Assembly: GCA_034638255.1 (NCBI GenBank)
Contig: JAWPGT010000093.1
Location: forward strand, 1-64,000
DNA: 64,000 nt
Direction: 5' to 3'
Source: Coprinus comatus
Lineage: Eukaryota; Basidiomycota; Agaricomycetes; Agaricales; Agaricaceae
Shown here: positions 44,456 to 54,304 of the stretch, piece by piece
How positions within the stretch are numbered: position 1 is the first letter of the stretch
Layout of the letters: the number at the start of each line of letters is the position of its first letter
Program-made: the position numbers and the translations under genes
Notes under the pieces: model-generated
Seen by the model: the letters and a program-made list of their open reading frames with translations, nothing else
Databases searched by the model: none
Told to the model about the DNA's origin: nothing

Positions 44456-47400
44456 GCCGGGTTTTGCTTAAGGCGACAAGTCAAACCCATCCAGCCTCCG
44501 CTATCCTTTCGGTGATTCATGAAGATTCTCAAGACTCGGACAATCTCTCCTTTACAGACGATGAATCAGACATTAGTACTACTCACTCCTCTACTTCAAA
44601 GACAATGGACATACCGGACCCTAATTATTCTCCCGAACCAGACATTTCGCCACCCGTGAACATTTCCGTTATCCCTCTCATTCTGTCCCGCAACGAAAAA
44701 TCTATTTATCTACCAATTTATCTTCAAAATCATCGCTCCCACCAGCTCGCCACCCTCAATGCCCTGATTGATTCAGGAGCTCAAGGAAACTTCGTTTCCG
44801 AGAAAACCGCACACTCCCTTAACCTCCAACGAACCCTTGTGGAACCTCCAATTGCTGTCACGAATGTCGATGGAACAGAAAATATCAGTGGAACAATCAC
44901 TGAGAAAGTAGTTGTGGAATGTATCATTGATGGTCGAAACATCAAGACAGATGCCTATGTTATTGGAATTGGAAAACACCCCGCCATTCTAGGGTTTTCC
45001 TTTCTGGAACAGTACAATCCCGATATTGATTGGACTGCCAAAACATTCCGATGGCGTTCACCATCTTCTAGAACCATCTCCTGCTCCCAACTCGAAAATT
45101 CCATCACAATCAATGAAGTCACCTGTTACAATGAAGACCCAATTGATGTTCCTAAAAACCTCCGCATTGCTGCACAATCGCTCCCTGATATCCTTGACAC
45201 TGGATTGGCTGGCCGCCTCATACAAATCAATGCCAAAACTTCTGCATCCCAACTTATATCTCAAAAGCATGCAAAAGCTACTTCATCCGATCCAAAGGAA
45301 ATAGTTCCTAGAACATTATGGAAATATCTTCCTGTCTTTGACAAGAAGGCCTCAGAACGATTTCCTCCATCACGACCTTGTGATCATCGCATTGATCTAA
45401 AAGAAACCTTCACTCCAAAGTCTTACAAACCATATCGCCTTGCACCGGCTGAAATGGATGAATTGAAGACCTTTCTTGATGAGAACCTAGCCAAAGGATA
45501 TATCCGACCATCTAAATCCCCTATGGCATCACCGTTCTTTTTCGTCAACAAGAAAGATGGAAAATCTCTCAGACCATGTCAAGATTATCGCTACCTCAAT
45601 TCCCACACTGTGAAAAATGCCTATCCCATTCCCAACGTCAGCTCAATTATGGACTGCCTCCGTGGAGCTAAATACTTCACCAAAATGGACGTTCGTCTTG
45701 GATATAACAACGTTCGCATCTTTGATGGAGACCAATGGAAAGGAGCATTTAAAACTCCATTCGGTCTTTTCGAACCCACTGTTATGTTCTTTGGAATGAC
45801 AAATTCTCCTGCAACGTTCCAGGCAATGATGGATCATATCTTCCGAGATCTCATTGACAAACCTGGTTGTACCGCAGTTATTGTCTATATGGATGATATT
45901 CTCATTTTCTCTGATAACAAGCAAGATCTTAACAAGATGACTCTAGAAGTTCTAAAAAGAGTCCAAGAAAACGATCTTTATCTCAAAACCGAGAAATGTG
46001 AATTCGAGAAAACCTCCATAGAATTCCTAGGAATGACAATAAGCCAGAACAGTATCACCATGTCTGAAGACAAACTGGCTGGAATTGCAGAATGGCCTAT
46101 TCCAACATCACAACGCGAAGTTAGAAAGTTCTTAGGATTTGCAAACTTCTACCGAAAATTCATCAAAGACTACGCCAATATCACCCGTCCTCTAAATGAC
46201 CTTCTACGCAAGTCGGTAGCATTTAAATGGACCCCAGAAGCAGAAGAAGCTTTCAATACTGTTAAAGACATGTTTGCGAACGGATCTATCCTTCTAACTC
46301 CTGATCCTCACAAACCTTTCCATGTCGAAACAGATGCTTCCGACTTTGCAACGGGCGGTGTTCTATGTCAAACTGATGAAAATGGAGTTACAAGACCTTG
46401 TGCCTTCCGTTCTAAATCCCTTGGACCTGCGGAACGCAACTATCCCACTCCGGACAAAGAACTTCTTGCGATCAAACAAGCTTTTGATGACTGGCGCCAC
46501 TACCTACTAGGATCGCCGCATATAGTAACTGTGCACAGTGATCACAACAATCTCCGTTTTTGGCAAGATTCGCAGAAGCTGTCACGCCGTCAAGCTCGCA
46601 CTTGGGCTGAACTGCAGAAATACAACTTTGTGATAAAACACAAACCAGGAAAAGAAATTCCTGCTGCAGATGCACTCTCTAGACGACCAGATCATAACTT
46701 TGACTCTGCCGAAGAAAATGTGGACATTGTGGTTTTACCAAACAAGCTATTCTTAAACGCCACTTCAACTGAACCTGCCTTAATTGCTCAAGAACCCACT
46801 CTGAAGGAGAAACAACGGCTTCTAGCACAGCATCATGATCACCATTCCGCAGGCCACCCTGGAATAGATGAAACATTAAGACGAATTCAGTTAATAGTGA
46901 AATGGCCTGGTATGCGCGATTTCATTACCAACTACGTCAAAGCCTGTCCACAATGCCAACAATTCAAGATTGATCGGAATCCTGCAAAACCTCCATTCCA
47001 ACCACTTCCCCCATCCGAATCTATGCGCGTTTTTGGCGATATTGCTATGGACCTGATCACCGACCTTCCTATTTGCGGAAAATTTGATTCTATATTATCC
47101 GTGATAGATCGCGGATTATCGAAGGGGATAATACTCTGTCCAACGTCGAAAACCTGCACTTTCGCCGACATCTCTAAACTCCTGATCGACAATGTCTACA
47201 AACGGTTTGGTACCCCCAACACTATTGTCTCAGATCGCGACCCTCGTTTTGCTTCTAGAGCTGCCCAAAGGTTCTTTAAAATGCTCCAGATCGACTGGAA
47301 ACCTTCTACGGCATACCATCCCCAAACAGATGGTGCAACAGAACGAGCCAATCAAGAGATTGAAACATATCTCTCGATCTACTGCAATAACCAACCAAAC

Positions 47401-48255
47401 GACTGGGTCGATGCACTTCCACTTCTCGAGTTCAGTTACAACTCCCGTCCCCATGCCGCCAACAAACGATCACCACTAGAAATTATGACTGGAACAAATC
47501 CACCATCCTTCCCCAACATTATGGAAGAATCTGGTGCACCATCAGTCGATGATCATATTCGAAAACTTGATCGTTTCAGACACGAAGCACTGCTAGCCTA
47601 TCAATCCGCAGCTAAAGTGATATCTTCTCGCGTCAAACGCCCTCATTATCCAACCTATAATGAAGGGGATGAAGTTTATCTAAATGCGAAGAATCTTCCA
47701 ATCCAATATCAGTCATCGAAGATCAAGCCGAAACGTCAAGGTCCCTTCAAGATCCTAAAACGCAAAGGACCTCTGACTTATCAACTTCTTCTACCAACTT
47801 CATGGAAGATCTACAACACGTTTCATGTGGCTCTGTTGAAACCCGCAGTTCAAAGCGAGATCAACCCAAATAAGCCTTCCTCTGAAACTATCCCTGACTT
47901 GATAGATGGAGAAGAACACTGGGAAGTCGAAGCAATCATCAATCACAAAAGGAGTAGAAACAAGATGAAGTATTTGATCAAATGGAAGGGATTTCCTGAC
48001 TCAGAGAACACTTGGGAACCAGAAGAGAATGTTTCAGATTCAGCAAAAGAACTGTTTGGAGAGTACCAGAAGAACCATCGCCTTTCACTTAAAAGGGCTC
48101 CTCCAAAGAAGACACTCTCTACCCCCCCCGCAGATATAAATGACCGAACACTCTCCTCTGGAATACTCGCCCTCTACCACTTGCTCTTCCACACCAGACC
48201 TCACCTCCTCTCACTCATCCTCCACACCGAGCCTAAGCTCTGTCACCAACGATAG
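44437..48255 (+). CDS. pol: Pol of the gypsy element: PR-RT-RH-INT-chromodomain
   Basis: Open frame from 44437 (conceptual start near 44464), about 1263 aa. Protease ALIDSGAQGNF at about 100; RT with PFFFVNKKDGKSLRPCQDYR and VIVYMDDILIF (about 475); RNase H VETDASDFATGG; integrase H2C2 zinc finger (HHSAGHPGIDETLRRI ... CPQCQQ) and catalytic D, D, E motifs (DLITDLP, VSDRDPRF, HPQTDGATERANQE); C-terminal chromodomain (YLIKWKGFPDSENTWEPEEN). All catalytic motifs are present and the frame is uninterrupted, so this element may be functional. It has no ATG near its start and lies one base back from gag, so expression by -1 frameshift is expected. Overlaps ORF3 at its 3' end. Confidence 0.95.
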   Translation, partial: RRFEFLGRVLLKATSQTHPASAILSVIHEDSQDSDNLSFTDDESDISTTHSSTSKTMDIPDPNYSPEPDISPPVNISVIPLILSRNEKSIYLPIYLQNHRSHQLATLNALIDSGAQGNFVSEKTAHSLNLQRTLVEPPIAVTNVDGTENISGTITEKVVVECIIDGRNIKTDAYVIGIGKHPAILGFSFLEQYNPDIDWTAKTFRWRSPSSRTISCSQLENSITINEVTCYNEDPIDVPKNLRIAAQSLPDILDTGLAGRLIQINAKTSASQLISQKHAKATSSDPKEIVPRTLWKYLPVFDKKASERFPPSRPCDHRIDLKETFTPKSYKPYRLAPAEMDELKTFLDENLAKGYIRPSKSPMASPFFFVNKKDGKSLRPCQDYRYLNSHTVKNAYPIPNVSSIMDCLRGAKYFTKMDVRLGYNNVRIFDGDQWKGAFKTPFGLFEPTVMFFGMTNSPATFQAMMDHIFRDLIDKPGCTAVIVYMDDILIFSDNKQDLNKMTLEVLKRVQENDLYLKTEKCEFEKTSIEFLGMTISQNSITMSEDKLAGIAEWPIPTSQREVRKFLGFANFYRKFIKDYANITRPLNDLLRKSVAFKWTPEAEEAFNTVKDMFANGSILLTPDPHKPFHVETDASDFATGGVLCQTDENGVTRPCAFRSKSLGPAERNYPTPDKELLAIKQAFDDWRHYLLGSPHIVTVHSDHNNLRFWQDSQKLSRRQARTWAELQKYNFVIKHKPGKEIPAADALSRRPDHNFDSAEENVDIVVLPNKLFLNATSTEPALIAQEPTLKEKQRLLAQHHDHHSAGHPGIDETLRRIQLIVKWPGMRDFITNYVKACPQCQQFKIDRNPAKPPFQPLPPSESMRVFGDIAMDLITDLPICGKFDSILSVIDRGLSKGIILCPTSKTCTFADISKLLIDNVYKRFGTPNTIVSDRDPRFASRAAQRFFKMLQIDWKPSTAYHPQTDGATERANQEIETYLSIYCNNQPNDWVDALPLLEFSYNSRPHAANKRSPLEIMTGTNPPSFPNIMEESGAPSVDDHIRKLDRFRHEALLAYQSAAKVISSRVKRPHYPTYNEGDEVYLNAKNLPIQYQSSKIKPKRQGPFKILKRKGPLTYQLLLPTSWKIYNTFHVALLKPAVQSEINPNKPSSETIPDLIDGEEHWEVEAIINHKRSRNKMKYLIKWKGFPDSENTWEPEENVSDSAKELFGEYQKNHRLSLKRAPPKKTLSTPPADINDRTLSSGILALYHLLFHTRPHLLSLILHTEPKLCHQR

Positions 48256-50197
48256 ATTCCTCTCACCGGCAACCACACCCCCTCGAACAGAATCCTCACC
48301 AGGAACTGGCAATACTCCTCTTGCTTTTAACCCAGCTTTTGATCCTAACCAACTTCGACTGGACGATCCAGAAGTTCAGCACCTTCTTGATACTGCTATT
48401 GAAGACCTGCCTCCTCACATACTCCATCGCTTTCACATTGACACTCCTATCGATCGTACTGCTTACCCACCTGGAACGACTCTGATTGAGGAACCCCAAT
48501 TCGCCGCAGCCATAGTCCTGGCAAGGTTCAATGCCATTCCACCTACCATGGATCAAACAGAGACACCCCTCGCTCACCCCGTACCCCGCATTGCCACTCC
48601 AGACGCAGTCTCTCCCCTCATTGAACGACCGACCACTGCACCCTCTAGGTCAGATGGTAACTTGCCTGAACCAGTATTTGCGACGGAGATTCACCCGAAA
48701 AGTGCGCCTGCCACCCCCTCCATTCATAATTCGAGTACATCGGAATGGGGAAATCACTATAACTGGAGAAGGGGAGTTGGACATCCAAACATGCTCTCCT
48801 ACCACGACGATGGAGAGGCACCATGAGAACTACCAGCTGGATCCAATGCCGAGTTTCTCACCCTTCCATATTTCGAGAAACTCTATGAACTCTGGAATGT
48901 CCTCACCCACATTGCGTCGACGGCACGAGCAGAACGATATGCTCCTACCTCCGCACCCGGTCGCCTGGCACAATTATACTTCGTTCGACAGCTCGGGGAG
49001 ACCGTTACCGAGTACCTCGCCCGTGCATCAGAGATCTCAGAAGCCTCTACCCCCACAACCAACCCTCCACGACCAGATGACCCAACGGGATCGGATGTTC
49101 CTAGAAATGTTGGACGTGAGAACCCCAGCCTCCCAGCTAGCCAGGTTCCTCCCGCCAATCTCCTTACCGACATCCCCAATACCCATCCAATCGCCCCGGA
49201 CCATCCATTCGCCAACCTTGGTTCCAGATATCCGTATCGATACACCACGCCTGCTCTTTACCATCCCCCAAACCGACGAGAGGCCCGTGTCTTACGAAAT
49301 ATCTCCAACCCACCATTCGAATCGTCAAGAGCAGTTCACTATGCATCGTCATTAAGGGAACTGGCTGATAAGATCATCAATTCTGTGGATTTTGAGCAAC
49401 GGTTTGGAAGGTTCCCGGTTTACAAGTTGAAAGAGGATATCATGAAGAAAGACATTCCCCTCATTGTCTACAACCAGTTCACTGACGAAGAAAAGAAGTG
49501 CTATGATTACGGTTGTATTGTCTGTGGATTAGTCGGACACATTGGATCGTCATGCCCTGACTACCAATGCCGATTCTGCAACACCATGGGACATTATTCC
49601 TGGACTTGCAAGAATCGACCCACATCCCCAGTCATCGTCTCTCGACTCAACACTCCCGAACCACTGGAACCAGCCACTCCCATCGCACTCACTAGAGCAC
49701 AAGATCAAATCACTCCGGAAATCTTTGGTACCCAGAAGGCTCACAGCTTGCAATTCCATCGTGTCGGGCATACATCATCCCTCCTTGCTCCTCTTCCTCG
49801 ACGTCTTGATGAGAACCGAAACCCCGAATTCACCACCACATATCTGTTGACCACTCATCCTACTTCGGATCGAATTCTGGCTCGTCGAACTCTCGCTCCC
49901 CTCACCAACGACTGTCCCTTTCCTGCCAACCTGGAGAATGATGGAAACTATCGAGGAGATACCACACCATGGGTCAACCCCAGAATGCCACCAAACAGAG
50001 TCACCTATCGAGATGAGCAAGATAACCGCCGAGTAGATGAAATTCGCCACCCTTCTTCTTTCCTACATCGCATCTCACACACACCGCCTCTTTGGGAGAT
50101 TCCTACTTCAGCAGTACACCACCCTCTTCCTGCCAGACCACCCACTCCGCTGCCCGCCTACCAATCTCGACCCTCTCGCTATGACAGACGTGTCTAA
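48140..50197 (+). CDS. Third ORF of the gypsy element: zinc-knuckle protein with one internal stop
   Basis: ATG 48140 opens a frame overlapping the end of pol. It runs 228 codons to TGA at 48824-48826 and then continues in the same frame, stop-free, to TAA at 50195-50197 (about 685 aa if read through). After the stop come a capsid-like segment (AQLYFVRQLGETVTEYLARA), a second helical part (SVDFEQRFGRFPVYKLKED), and two CCHC knuckles (CIVCGLVGHIGSSC and CRFCNTMGHYSWTC). No signal peptide or membrane span, so it is not an envelope protein. The product resembles a second, Gag-like nucleic-acid-binding protein. The single TGA is either a mutation or a readthrough signal. The part before the stop is proline-, serine- and threonine-rich. 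Confidence 0.75.
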
Positions 50198-50290
50198 ACG
50201 TGGACTTATTATTCCTGAGTACTTTTTCTTTTATTTTTCGTCTGGACTATTACCTTGAACTATTATTTATGAACTATGGACTAGTTCTCT

Positions 50291-50303
50291 AGAAAGGGGA
50301 TAA
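50291..50303 (+). promoter_or_regulatory. Polypurine tract of the gypsy element
   Basis: AGAAAGGGGATAA directly before the right LTR, in the position of the plus-strand primer. Confidence 0.7.
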
Positions 50304-50835
50304 TGTTACGGTTTCATATTTATCACGACTAATCATTAGAACTAATGATGGACGATAGTGTACTTTCTCTTCATCTGTTTTACATAGCCTTGGACTGATG
50401 TTTCGTATAGCCTCGGACTAGTACTTTCTACGGACTTCCACTTGTCGTTTCACTTATCGTTTCAGCTGTAGATAGTTTCACTCTCCTGTCTCACATGTAT
50501 CAAGCATAGCCTACAACCTGTACTCGTAGTTGTATAAATACATGGACAGCGACAGAGATTAAGCTCGAGCTTAATACTCTCTTGTTCTTCTGTTCACTTC
50601 TTCTTTCATCGTTCTGCCTCTACCTTGTTAGCCCTAGAACTTGGAGTCAGCTCTAACTCTTGCACGAACGGCTTACTAGTAAGGAACACCTGTGATCTAC
50701 AGTCTGCGTACTGTGGAGGTCGTCCCCTGAAAGTAGTCTCAGTCTGAGTAGACGTTCTCCTCCTACGAGCATCTTGAAGAGATCCATCGTAGCATCGTCT
50801 ATACTGAAACGGAGGTATAGGCAAGATCGATAACA
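50304..50835 (+). repeat. Right LTR of the gypsy element
   Basis: Direct repeat of 41833-42363 with a few substitutions and a short indel near 50590. TATA box at 50533-50540. Confidence 0.92.
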
Positions 50836-50889
50836 GTTGTCACCCATTTCTGTATGACAATCAAGATAACCTATGAGTGTAGTAAGACA

Positions 50890-51129
50890 TGTTAAAACAA
50901 TAGCGTAGCATGTGTTGCATGGGTAGGTACAACTTAGACTTACTGAGGGTGAGGTGGTTGTTGAGGTAGAAGAAACTGAAGTATATAATGCTGGAGTACA
51001 AACTTATATACATATCTACAGTGGTCCGTGCGAGAATATACTAGGTCACATGATATAGATCATGAAGGTATATTCATCAAGCGTGATGCCATACGAGAAT
51101 GTCATGGTAGAACTAATAATAGTTCAACA
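50890..51129 (-). repeat. Inverted copia LTR (LTR-A)
   Basis: Reads TGTTGAAC ... GTTTTAACA on the minus strand and is homologous to the LTR-B repeats at 51224 and 53545, with scattered differences. In minus orientation it is preceded by CATATTCAGGGGAG (51130-51143), a polypurine tract, so it is the 3' LTR of a copia B element lying in reverse. Confidence 0.8.
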
Positions 51130-51223
51130 CTCCCCTGAATATGAACATGGTGTTGAAAGCAACGCGTATACACGAAGACATTTATAGTTTAAGTATACGC
51201 ACAGAGTGGTAGATAGTATGTTT
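51130..51223 (-). repeat. Copia B 3' end and LTR-C tail, inverted
   Basis: In minus orientation: the last about 75 bp of LTR-C (ending CGCGTTGCTTTCAACA, 51223-51151), then CCATG (51150-51146), then TTCATATTCAGGGGAG leading into LTR-A. The pol end of B2 on the plus strand stops at CCATG (61258-61262) and is followed by LTR-C. The two places together look like the two sides of one C insertion in a B element with CCATG as target duplication. Confidence 0.7.
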
Positions 51224-51464
51224 TGTTGAACTATTATTAGTTCTATCATGACATTCTCGTATGGCATCATGCTTGATGAATATACCTTCATGATCCATAT
51301 CATGTGACCTAGTATATTCTCGCACGGACCACTGTAGATATGTATATAAGTTTGTACTTCCAGCATTATATACTTTAGTTTCTTCTACTACAACAACCAC
51401 CTCACCCTCAGTAAGTGTTAGTCGTACCTACCCATGCATTACACGCTACGCTCTTGTTTTAACA
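51224..51464 (+). repeat. Copia LTR-B, 5' copy of B1
   Basis: TGTTGAACTATTATTAG to TTGTTTTAACA, 241 bp, with TATATAAG-like sequence at about 51343. It interrupts the inverted LTR-C tail on its left. Confidence 0.85.
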
Positions 51465-51479
51465 GGTTATGGGCCCCGG
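51465..51479 (+). promoter_or_regulatory. Primer-binding site of copia B1
   Basis: GGTTATGGGCCCC directly after the LTR. The complement GGGGCCCATAACC fits the anticodon stem-loop (CAU) of an initiator tRNA-Met. This matches the half-tRNA priming known for Drosophila copia and related elements. Identical sites follow the LTRs at 53783 and 61644. Confidence 0.7.
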
Positions 51480-51748
51480 TTAGCCTGTACGACTCACGTT
51501 GCGCACTCGACGAGTACTACTCATCGTGCAGCACTGAGCTCGAGGGTGAAGCTGGATTCACCTGTGAGGGAAGTCCGAGTTCTGCTCACTCGAGACGATT
51601 GACCCACCAGTGTTCTCTATGCATACCCTTACCGTACTCGGTTAGACGGGCAGCACATAGCTCTGTAGAACATAGTGCATGTAGTGCAGCTTTAGTTCAT
51701 AGTTCTGACACATGTTTTGTTGTAGATTTTCATCTCCAAGCATTACTC

Positions 51749-52888
51749 ATGGCCTCTTTGATCCCTTCGATCCCAATTCTCACCAGCACTGCTAACTACC
51801 AAGTGTGGGAAGCACGTGTTTTGTCAATTGCCAATATGATCCACATGGATGGATGGTGTGTAGCGAGAATGATCGACGGCAGCGCCACAAGGCCTGCAGC
51901 TGTCGGTGGTTCCCCCGCAACTGGCACCACTGCTATGGTACCCCCCACGAACGTCGATGAAATTCGAAAGTTCGACAATTGTGAGGCATTTGCCCTTGGG
52001 ATGTTAAACTCCCGATTGAGCGATGACATGCTTTGGCATGGTGAAACAACCTCTGACGATCTCTGGACACACCTGAGACGAACGTACGGCACTTTTTCGG
52101 CAGGTGCAGCTTACGAGCTGTATGCTTCTGCAGACTCTTTTCGGTTATCCGGTGTGAATGATCCCTCTAAGGAGATCTCCACCTTCCGAAACTACTTCAC
52201 GCAGCTCGAGCAAGCCTCGCCCCCAATCAACGTCCCCGGAATTCTCCGTGCGCTGATGTTGATGACTCGCATTCCTCCACAATGGAGTGCCACTCGTGCT
52301 GCCCTTCTCGTTCAATATGGTAATTCCCTGTCAACTTTGACAGTCCAAATTGTCTCCGATGCAATTATGGGTGCTTGGCGGGATTCCCGTGGAGCTGCTT
52401 CTGCTTCTCGTGCCGCTTCTACCGGCATTAAAAACTACAAGGGTGCAAAGCCCTATTCTAAACCCCAAGGAGGCGCTCCACAGCAGCCCCAACAACAACA
52501 ACAGAAAGCTTCTGGTTCTAATCAGAACCAGAACCAGAACTCCGGTTCCGGCGGTAATGCTTCTGGGGGGGATAAGGATAAAAAGAAGAAGCATCGACGC
52601 GGAAAACGTGGTGGCAACAAGGCTAACAAAGCCGATGGTGATGAAGATGGTAATGTCGACATGATTTTGTCCCCCGCTGTTCTGGAGTCTTTTACGACTC
52701 CCACTAACAAAAAATCAACTACTCGTTCTCTCGTCGAGAGGATGAAGACTACTGATCCCCGCCTCAGGGCAGTGGCCTTGAAAAAGGCTGCAGATGAAGT
52801 CGTGGTTCACGGTGTTGAGCCTCCCGCTCCTCGTGCTACCTTCATATGTCCCACCTTCCGATGTCCCCGAAGCGATCTCCGAGGCTGA
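51749..52888 (+). CDS. gag: Gag of copia B1
   Basis: ATG 51749 starts MASLIPSIPILTSTANYQVW, the same start as in the other copia copies (MTAIIPTLPIL in C). The UBN2/gag-polypeptide domain of copia elements follows (LRRTYGTFSAGAAYELYA, FRNYFTQLEQASPPI, LTVQIVSDAIMGAW), then a Q/N/S/G-rich basic tail (KDKKKKHRRGKRGG). It ends about 25 codons past the deletion point at the gag-protease boundary. The frame is open further upstream, through the leader into the LTR (ATG 51434), but that part is not conserved as protein. Confidence 0.8.
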   Translation: MASLIPSIPILTSTANYQVWEARVLSIANMIHMDGWCVARMIDGSATRPAAVGGSPATGTTAMVPPTNVDEIRKFDNCEAFALGMLNSRLSDDMLWHGETTSDDLWTHLRRTYGTFSAGAAYELYASADSFRLSGVNDPSKEISTFRNYFTQLEQASPPINVPGILRALMLMTRIPPQWSATRAALLVQYGNSLSTLTVQIVSDAIMGAWRDSRGAASASRAASTGIKNYKGAKPYSKPQGGAPQQPQQQQQKASGSNQNQNQNSGSGGNASGGDKDKKKKHRRGKRGGNKANKADGDEDGNVDMILSPAVLESFTTPTNKKSTTRSLVERMKTTDPRLRAVALKKAADEVVVHGVEPPAPRATFICPTFRCPRSDLRG

Positions 52889-53544
52889 CGCCTACATGAA
52901 TGATCCGGACTACAAGGCTGATGGTGATTACGAGGTCGATGATGGTTGGTACAATGAGTACGTTCCTTTCTTCTCTCAAGAATTCTTCTTAACTAAATGG
53001 AACTTACAGAGATGCCCCAGCCCAACAAGGTTGGGGAGACGAACCAATCGCTCCATCAGACCCCATGTTCTAGTGCGCCGTAATGGACTGCCTGTAAGGG
53101 GACCTTCCTCACCGACCCTTACACCGACACACCGACTACCGACCGATCCTCCGATGTTCCGACTTCCATCGGAACACCTCCTGACTTCGCACTTTCACGA
53201 CTTGCCCCCTCACGTGACTCGTCCCCCATTGTTCCCATTGTCCATGTTACGACATCCCTCTGGACAATAGCTGGTGTCTCTGTTTGTATAGTAGTATATA
53301 TTGTGTGTAGCCTGTGCGAGTGAATCCCCAACTCTTTCTCTTTGGATTCCTCGCTAGGTATGTTGTATCTGCTCTGTAATATGTTTCCGATCAAATATAA
53401 CTTTGGATTCCTCGCTAGTTGTCGGGCCGTTCGTCGCCGACGTGAGTCGCCCTTACAGAAGAAAGAGTTCTTCAAGAGGCCAGCATCGCTGGACAGAAGC
53501 CCTGTTTGCCACAACAGAAGACTTCCCACCGACGCACCCCTCTA

Positions 53545-53782
53545 TGTTGAACTATTATTAGTTCTATCATGACATTCTCGTATGGCATCACGCTTGATGA
53601 ATATACCTTCATGATCCCTATCATGTGACCTTGTATATTCTCGCACGGACCACCGTAAATATGTATATAAACCTTGTATCCAGCATTATATACTAAAGTT
53701 CTTTCTACTACATCAACCCTCACCTCAGTAAGTGTTAAGTCATACCTACCCATGCATACTACGCTACGCTCTTGTTTTAACA
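53545..53782 (+). repeat. Copia LTR-B shared by B1 and B2
   Basis: 238 bp, same ends as 51224-51464. It serves as 3' LTR of B1 and 5' LTR of B2; the primer-binding sequence GGTTATGGGCCCC follows directly, so B1 and B2 form an LTR-body-LTR-body tandem. Confidence 0.85.
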
Positions 53783-54093
53783 GGTTATGGGCCCCGGTTA
53801 GCCTGTACAACTCACGTTGCGCACTAGACGAGTACAACTCACGTTGCGCACTAGACGAGTACTACTCATCGTGCAGCACTGAGCTCGAGGGTGAAGCTGG
53901 ATTCACCTGTGAGGGAAGTCCGAGTTCTGCTCACTCGAGACGATTGACCCACCAGTGTTCTCTATGCATACCCTTACCGTACTCGGTTAGACGGGCAGCA
54001 CATAGCTCTGTAGAACATAGCGCATGTAGTGCAGCTTTAGTTCATAGTTCTGACACATGTTTTGTTGTAGATTTTCATCTCCAAGCATTACTC

Positions 54094-54304
54094 ATGGCCT
54101 CTTTGATCCCTTCGATCCCAATTCTCACCGGCACTGCTAACTACCAAGTGTGGGAAGCACGTGTCATGTCCATCGCCAATATGATCCACATGGATGGATG
54201 GTGGCATTCCTCCTCAATGGAGTGCCACTCGTGCTGCCCTACTCGTTCAATATGGTAATTCCCTGTCAAATTTGACAGTCCAAATCGTCTCCGACGCAAT
54301 TATG
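54094..54304 (+). pseudogene. Gag 5' remnant of copia B2
   Basis: Starts MASLIPSIPILTGTANYQVW. After MIHMDGW it jumps to the sequence that in B1 encodes IPPQWSATRAALLVQYG, in another frame, so about 430 nt are missing and the frame is lost (stop at 54256-54258). Homology resumes to AATTATG at 54304, where the 2-kb insertion starts. Confidence 0.75.

Larger units (their letters stand above)
41833..50835 (+). mobile_element. Ty3/gypsy LTR retrotransposon (chromovirus), about 9.0 kb
   Basis: Two direct LTRs (41833-42363 and 50304-50835) beginning TGTTACGG and ending GATAACA flank gag, pol (protease, RT, RNase H, integrase, chromodomain) and a third ORF. The LTRs differ at only a handful of positions plus a small indel, so insertion is fairly recent. 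A purine tract (AGAAAGGGGATAA) precedes the right LTR. The flanking pentamers are GTTTT and GTTGT, a possible 5-bp target duplication with one mismatch. The order PR-RT-RH-INT places it in Ty3/gypsy, and the C-terminal chromodomain makes it a chromovirus. No TGG-type primer-binding site follows the left LTR. Confidence 0.95.
51224..53782 (+). mobile_element. Ty1/copia element B1, pol-deleted
   Basis: LTRs 51224-51464 and 53545-53782, a half-tRNA primer-binding site, and a gag frame, but nearly all of pol is missing. After gag, 52840-53100 is a shortened match to the region between gag and protease of B2 (an about 190-nt deletion at GCTACC/TTCATATG). Then about 440 bp of sequence not found in B2 leads to the second LTR, including a direct repeat of TTTGGATTCCTCGCTAG at about 53342 and 53402. 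A non-autonomous copy. Confidence 0.85.

Noticed and set aside
48531..49355. 274-codon frame in the gypsy 3' region
   Set aside because: Lies in another frame than ORF3. The ORF3 frame carries the capsid-like and zinc-knuckle segments; this one is low-complexity, although it is long.
48140..50197. ORF3 as an envelope gene
   Set aside because: No signal peptide, membrane span or cysteine-rich ectodomain; instead it has CCHC knuckles.
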